Assembly: GCF_964275005.1 (NCBI RefSeq)
Contig: NC_092704.1
Coordinates: 5,600,048 to 5,664,047, forward strand
Direction: 5' to 3'
DNA from: Diadema setosum
Taxonomy: Eukaryota; Echinodermata; Echinoidea; Diadematoida; Diadematidae
DNA length: 64,000 nucleotides
Positions within the stretch are counted from its first letter, which is position 1; each line of letters begins with the position of its first letter. The notes beneath the pieces are model-generated. The model had not been told where the DNA came from. It ran no database searches and saw only the letters and a program-made list of their open reading frames with translations. Below are positions 60,121 through 64,000 of the stretch, piece by piece. A program made the position numbers and the translations under genes.

Positions 60121-62630
60121 AACACACAAACAAAACAAAAATTCTTTAGTGCCTACATTTCATAACCCCATGCCAAAACATTTAAAAGTAGTTCAATGCA
60201 GTTTGTTTCTTTTCCCCATCCCTTTCTTGAAGAGTACAGATATTTTGCCTTGTCCTCCTCAACTTGCACAATCATGTTGCAACAAATTTCTACATCCCAA
60301 ACATCTTTACTGCATCATCCTATTCCCCATAAGTTTACATGGAAGAAGTTTGCCCCGGAAACAAGGATACAGTCAAGGCCATCATCCCTGAACGCTGTTG
60401 GCGTGATCTTCTCTTTCGTCTTCTTCTTCTTGCGGAATCTCAGTTCCTTCTCCAGTCTGCGGATGCTTTTCTCTTCATCTTCGTTGGCTGCCAGAAGCTC
60501 GCGCTTCCGCTGCTCTTCTTTTTCCTGCTCGTAAAAGGAGCAGCATAGTGAATTAATTTTCAACACACTGGAGACTGCAAACGTATTTATTTACTGGCTT
60601 AAATGTGTACAATTTCTGTCCAGCCAGATTTACTTTCCTTTTTGTCTAACTCAACAAATTAGCCATGAAAGTGGATTATGGCAGCATATACCTCAGAATT
60701 GGTGAGAGATTTCTACAACTTTTTGCAGTTTACAACAACTCCTCTAACCCTCTAAATTTTTGGTCATGCAGATCTATATCATAAACGTAAGAACACTAAA
60801 AAGTTTAAAGAATATAACCTGCACTGGCCACAGCAGTAATCTATGAGAATAACTGTGAAGTTTATTGTCACTCAGAAATTTGTATCTTTTTTCACCTGAT
60901 GCGACAGACACTTTCAGTAATTTTTCTTTTTTTTTAAGTGTAGGACAGTGAACAGTGCAGCTTATCAAATACTTTGAAGATATATATTCATATACCCGCA
61001 AACATTTTTATCAGTATATATACCATTGTTTCATGGGCCTTTATTTTGCCGCTTTTCTCCAGAGAATACTCATCAAAAAGTGGAGTCATGAAAAGGACCA
61101 GCTCTTTTCTTTTGCATTTGTTCTGCAAATGGCTTATCCTTTTTTTCTTTTCTTTTTTAATTCATTCAGCTAGAAACTACTGATACTGCTCTCTGTAGTC
61201 AGTTTTATGTGATGAAAATCAATTGCACTTGAATACCATTGACCACAGATCAAGTGAACAAAGTTGAAGACACTTTTGCTCCACATTTAGATAACAGTAT
61301 ATTGTTTATTTTTCCTGTAACCAATTAGTAAAATGTTAATTCTCAGGGTGATATGTCTATATTACACTTGATAACATTCACCTTCTGTAACTTTTCCTCC
61401 CTTCTTTTCTTCTCAGCTGTGTTACTCTCGGTAACTGACTTTGTTTTAGGCTTGGCTTCAAGTTCTCCTTTCCTTGAGGATTTCTGCTTTTTGGTAACTT
61501 GCTCCAGCTCATCAAATTTCTGTAGGGACATAAAGAAAAGATATAACATCAATACCACAGCAGTGTTGTTGTCTTTTTTTCAATGATAAGTATGAAATTG
61601 TAAATTTTTAGAATGATATTCAAGTCTAAATGGTTTGAGTCTGGGTAATCGTTGAGTAACTCATAAGTTGCTGTTGTTGCAGTTACTTGATACAAACTTA
61701 TCATTTATTTTTGGGGAACTTCTTGTTACAGAAGATCCATTTTGATAAGTTCAGTCGGTGCCTGATCATTGATTTTGTTTGGCCTAAAACTTGGGATTCA
61801 CATGACATCATCCAGTTCTAAGACAGGCAGAGGTTACTTTCATACAATACCAGTGAACAATACACATACCAAAGAAGCATATAAAATTGCCATGTTGCAA
61901 AGTATTGATAACCATATCACTTTCATGATTTTAGGTTAATTATGATTTTGTGTTATTTTTGCTTCTGAGACATAAAGCAACATTGTCAAACTGTATGCCA
62001 ATGAGCATTTTTTTAACACTCACTCTAAAGGCTAAAGCATAGACCATTGATTTTCCCCTAGTCTTGTGTATGGATATTTTCTTTACTCAGAACAAATCAC
62101 TGCTAGTCATTTTTAACACAAATTCCTGGTGCCATAGCTATCCTTGAATTTTACAATTTGAAAGATGAAACTGTAGGAAAAAAAGATCAGAAATAATTTC
62201 CATCACTACAGCTTACACAAACTCTACCAGTATTCAATAGATCACTGATGACAAACTTTATAGTACACGACATTTGATTAAAAAAAAAAAAAGCATGCAG
62301 CTTAAGCAGTGTTGGGAAGATCAAGAATAACATCTTTAACTTTTCATAAGTTTAGGGTCTTTTATATTTTTCTAATTGATCAACTTATCTTACCACTCGG
62401 GATAAAAAGGCATGTTTCTTTGCTTTCTTCAACCGCCTCTCCTCCTTTCTCCTCTTTTTCCTTGGCAACTGCCCCCGCTGTCTCTTGAAGCGCCTATCTC
62501 CTCCTGCCATTCCACCCTCCTTCGCCTCTTCGGTGGTGACCTGCACCATCCTCTTCATGGCTTTCCTTGCTCTCCGCAGATTCTGCTGCATCGGCCTGCG
62601 TGGCCTCGACTGTCCCCCTCTGGCTTTCAT
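48486..62630 (-). CDS. NOM1: Nucleolar MIF4G domain-containing protein 1 (15 exons, 902 aa)
   Basis: Exons in coding order: 62630-62394, 61519-61382, 60524-60371, 59863-59209, 58725-58655, 58211-58083, 57153-57029, 56627-56534, 55890-55788, 55020-54890, 52615-52492, 51477-51336, 50784-50620, 49707-49576, 48794-48486. All joins keep frame; the donor of exon 4 is a weaker GTTTGT. An in-frame TGA lies 15 bases upstream of the ATG. Residues 1-170 are Lys/Arg-rich. AFRDDGLDYLL matches the human RDGLDYIL motif. An acidic Asp/Glu/Ser stretch precedes GAYIPPHKR. Residues about 395-610 are the MIF4G fold (DMNETL, MEHILLVAVLH, LRKDDPASLKD, VKFMLETISALRNNNLRKIP). GRWWIVGSAWSG follows, and residues about 700-810 are MA3 (DFKDAFEKLVRLG, YNPYYAFLAS). 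Human NOM1 is about 860 residues, so the model is complete. NOM1/Sgd1 works in the nucleolus in 18S rRNA and 40S subunit maturation with eIF4A-type helicases, and the human protein anchors PP1. I see no clear RVxF PP1 motif in the acidic region. Confidence 0.96.
49235..49429. mobile_element. pogo-like MITE, TACAGTGGACTCCTATTATAAC end (uninterrupted copy)
   Basis: TACAGTGGACTCCTATTATA at the left faces ATTATTACAGGCGTGCACTGTA-type sequence at the right. CAAAATTTCGTTATAAC and CAGAATTTCGTCATAAC are internal mirrored themes. It lies in intron 14 of NOM1. Confidence 0.7.
49789..50548. mobile_element. Second copy of the TACAGTGGACTCC MITE, split by a nested MITE
   Basis: The left part (49789-49850) has ACAGTGGACTCCCGTTAAAA. 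The right part (50420-50548) resumes at TTTTGTTATAACTGAACAAA and ends GTGTGCTGTA. The two halves line up with the uninterrupted copy at 49235-49429. It lies in intron 13 of NOM1. Confidence 0.8.
49851..50419. mobile_element. Nested pogo-like MITE, CAGTCAAACCTGTC...GTTTGACTG ends
   Basis: CAGTCAAACCTGTCTATAGC and the mirror GGTTTGACTG are bounded by TA on each side (49849-49850 and 50420-50421). GGCCGCTATAGACAGGT is repeated at least six times near the ends. An unrelated centre (about 49930-50210) carries no transposase. Confidence 0.85.
51548..52360. mobile_element. GCTGTTATTTTCGCGA-family MITE split by a TTAA element
   Basis: Left part 51548-51703 (TACTGTATATAGAGCTGTTA start, ATTTCGCGAGATGTTATTTT inside) and right part 52279-52360 (CTGATCCAACTATG then AATAACAGCTTATATTATAC end) match the uninterrupted copy at 47195-47424. 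It lies in intron 11 of NOM1. Confidence 0.75.
51704..52278. mobile_element. Nested TTAA (piggyBac-like) element, about 575 bp, with two perfect palindromes
   Basis: TTAA borders lie at 51700-51703 and 52279-52282. The ends are CTCGTTCCTCTT and AAGGAAAGGG, an imperfect mirror. Near the right end two 22-base perfect palindromes (52201-52222 and 52244-52265), each with a core of CCTGGTATACCAGG, lie 21 bases apart. No transposase is seen. Confidence 0.65.
52754..53642. mobile_element. piggyBac-like non-autonomous element with TTAA borders, 881 bp plus target sites
   Basis: TTAA|CCCTAATCAGGCTGGG at the left mirrors CCCAGCCTGATTAGGG|TTAA at the right; TTAA with CCCT ends is the piggyBac pattern. 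G-run/GATTCCG/C-run hairpins lie at both ends (52796-52836 and 53592-53625). The middle holds a 125-bp direct duplication (52893-53142, CGCAACGTATTTTATCAAAA units). It lies in intron 10 of NOM1 and abuts the head of a SINE at 53643. Confidence 0.85.
53643..53940 (+). mobile_element. tRNA-derived SINE, interrupted head
   Basis: The head TGTGGTTCAATTGGTAGTGC directly follows the TTAA border of the piggyBac-like element. The body AGGACATTAAATGGAGGTCC then CATTCATTCATAGCAAAGAG is shared with the copies at 54338 and 44760. Confidence 0.7.
54338..54640 (+). mobile_element. tRNA-derived SINE, full head
   Basis: ATGGCTCAGTCTGTAGCATG (A-box region) and CCGGGTTCGATTTCCGGG (B box, perfect T arm at 54383-54400) are followed by the shared body. 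It ends near 54640. Intron 10 of NOM1. Confidence 0.8.
60092..60118. repeat. (CA)n microsatellite in intron 3 of NOM1
   Basis: About 13 CA units followed by ACAAACAAACACACAAAC. Confidence 0.95.
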
Positions 62631-63208
62631 TCTGTCCTCGTTTCTTCACAACAAATTACAACATAAAACAGTCAAAACTTTCTTCAAGTCCTCTGCCATT
62701 CATTTAAACGCAACTTCGCAAAGCTGTACCTGCTTAGTTCTTATAGAACTTACCGGTACTTTTTTTTTGTAGGTAAAGCAAGCAAGACATAATTCAGTAA
62801 TTCAACCATAACGTCGTCCAAAATTTGACCGCCAACTACAATACAAGTAAAACCAATGCTTTTGCCCGCAGTCAAATTTTGGCATGGGTGGTCAAACCGT
62901 AACTGGAACAATTTCTTTTTTAGAAACATGTTGGCCTACACAAATTTTCTTTGGCATACTACTCAACTCTGTCACTGTTTCAATAGGATTGTATTAATCA
63001 ATCAAACTCGGAGTACATTGCTTGCAGTTTCCACATCATGGTGACATAAGATTTATGAATCAAGACATAAAATGACTGTTCTCTCCCTTCTTATCAATCA
63101 CTGCACTGACCCACTTGAACTGCCACGGCTAACATTAACATTAAATTGAATTTACACTATACACTATTATGGATTACAGATCTAAGATAAAGATCCTAAC
63201 GAATCAAT
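62631..63208 (-). promoter_or_regulatory. NOM1 5' flank
   Basis: This holds the presumed leader and promoter of NOM1. No TATA box or CpG island is evident, and the sequence is otherwise unremarkable. A transposon begins at 63209, so any compact promoter should lie within these 580 bases. Confidence 0.3.
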
Positions 63209-63701
63209 AGGCGTTTTCACATCAGCCCGATGTTTCGAAATAGCGCGCTATTTTTTGACTTGGGAAATTTTCCCGATAGCGAAATAGCACGCTATTTGAT
63301 AATGTGAACACAAATTAGTGCGCTAATTGTATCACTCTGATCGAGAAAATTTCTCGACTCCAACTCAGGAAATTTCTGAAATAGCGGGATAGTAGCGCGC
63401 TTATTGATAATGTAAAAACGACTTGAAAAATTAGCGCGATAAATTCCATCAGGCCTAGCGTGCGTGACCCGATCGATCGAGACACACTGCACACAAATCA
63501 TGAGGAATTTTTGAGAGGGCACACACATTACTGATGCTGTTTGCACATACTCAGTTGTCGAATTAGCTATTTCAAAATTTCTAACTATTCGGGCTACCAG
63601 TGCGGTTACCAGCTCTTCGGGCTGATGTGAATAAGAAATAATTCGCAATCGGGGAAAATATTTCGAGCTTGGATTTTTATCGGGCTGATGTGAAAACACC
63701 T
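63209..63701. mobile_element. MITE, GGCGTTTTCACATCAGCCCG ends, about 490 bp
   Basis: AGGCGTTTTCACATCAGCCC at the left mirrors GGGCTGATGTGAAAACACCT at the right. AATAGCGCGCTATTT palindromes and a second inner GGGCTGATGTGAATAA lie inside. The minus-strand open frame across it is repeat-derived. Confidence 0.85.
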
Positions 63702-64000
63702 GATAAACTAGGCTCGTCACTGATTTTTGTGTCAATCGAACATGCATCTGTCACTGAATCCCTTCAAAGCCTATCATGAATTTCTAGAATTCCTATTAGC
63801 AAGCACCACATTGCTACATGCATGTGCATGTGCATGTCATTGTCAATTGAATGCTTGTGGCATGGTGGTGGCTTTCATGACAAGAATACCGTAGTCCCAC
63901 CTATCTAAAACTATGTGAGTGTCCAGGCAAGTAAAACTCATCAAAAATGTAACTCAGGCAGTATTAAAAAGAACTATAAGGTGTCATTTGTTGGTGAACT

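Noticed and set aside
62412-62772. Plus-strand open frames over the first NOM1 exon
   Set aside because: Antisense of the Lys/Arg-rich N terminus.
63292-63747. 151-codon minus-strand open frame
   Set aside because: Lies almost wholly inside the GGCGTTTTCACATCAGCCCG MITE and has no protein similarity that I recognise.

Overview
This looks like nuclear DNA of a marine deuterostome invertebrate, most likely an echinoderm and possibly a sea urchin. The reasons are small exons in AT-rich introns, very dense short inverted-repeat transposons, long (TA)n, (GA)n and (CA)n runs, and echinoderm-style repeat families. The species cannot be fixed from sequence alone. There is no bacterial, phage or CRISPR content.

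Layout. (1) 321-435, minus: a probable first coding exon of a SPAK/OSR1-type (STE20) kinase whose remainder lies off the left edge. (2) 5763-16219 and 21481-30544, plus: two complete tandem paralogues of 514 and 515 residues, each with nine exons and matching intron phases. Each encodes two ubiquitin-like folds, a von Willebrand factor A (VWA) domain, a Glu/Lys-rich segment and a C-terminal CaaX prenylation box. This architecture is the most interesting biology here. (3) 38143-44075, plus: an eight-exon, 269-residue sugar-nucleotidyltransferase-like protein with a GC-richer probable 5' exon/promoter zone near 36.06-36.66 kb. (4) 62630-48486, minus: a full 15-exon, 902-residue NOM1 gene (nucleolar MIF4G/MA3 protein), convergent with gene 3.

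The space between and inside genes is packed with transposon fossils: many MITE families (hAT-like, pogo/mariner-like with TA targets, piggyBac-like with TTAA targets, MULE-like with 9-bp targets), two LINE 3' ends, at least three tRNA-derived SINE types and several nested insertions. A MITE sits in the promoter region of the first VWA paralogue and appears to postdate the duplication. Two elements at 11.9-12.4 kb share a hairpin module resembling the Penelope/hammerhead-ribozyme core.

The four loci have no evident joint pathway: ion-transport kinase signalling, a membrane-targeted VWA/ubiquitin-like pair, sugar activation and ribosome biogenesis. Exon models were built by hand from splice signals, reading-frame continuity and paralogue or family comparison. 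All coding joins keep frame. Untranslated ends, transcription starts and polyadenylation sites are tentative.
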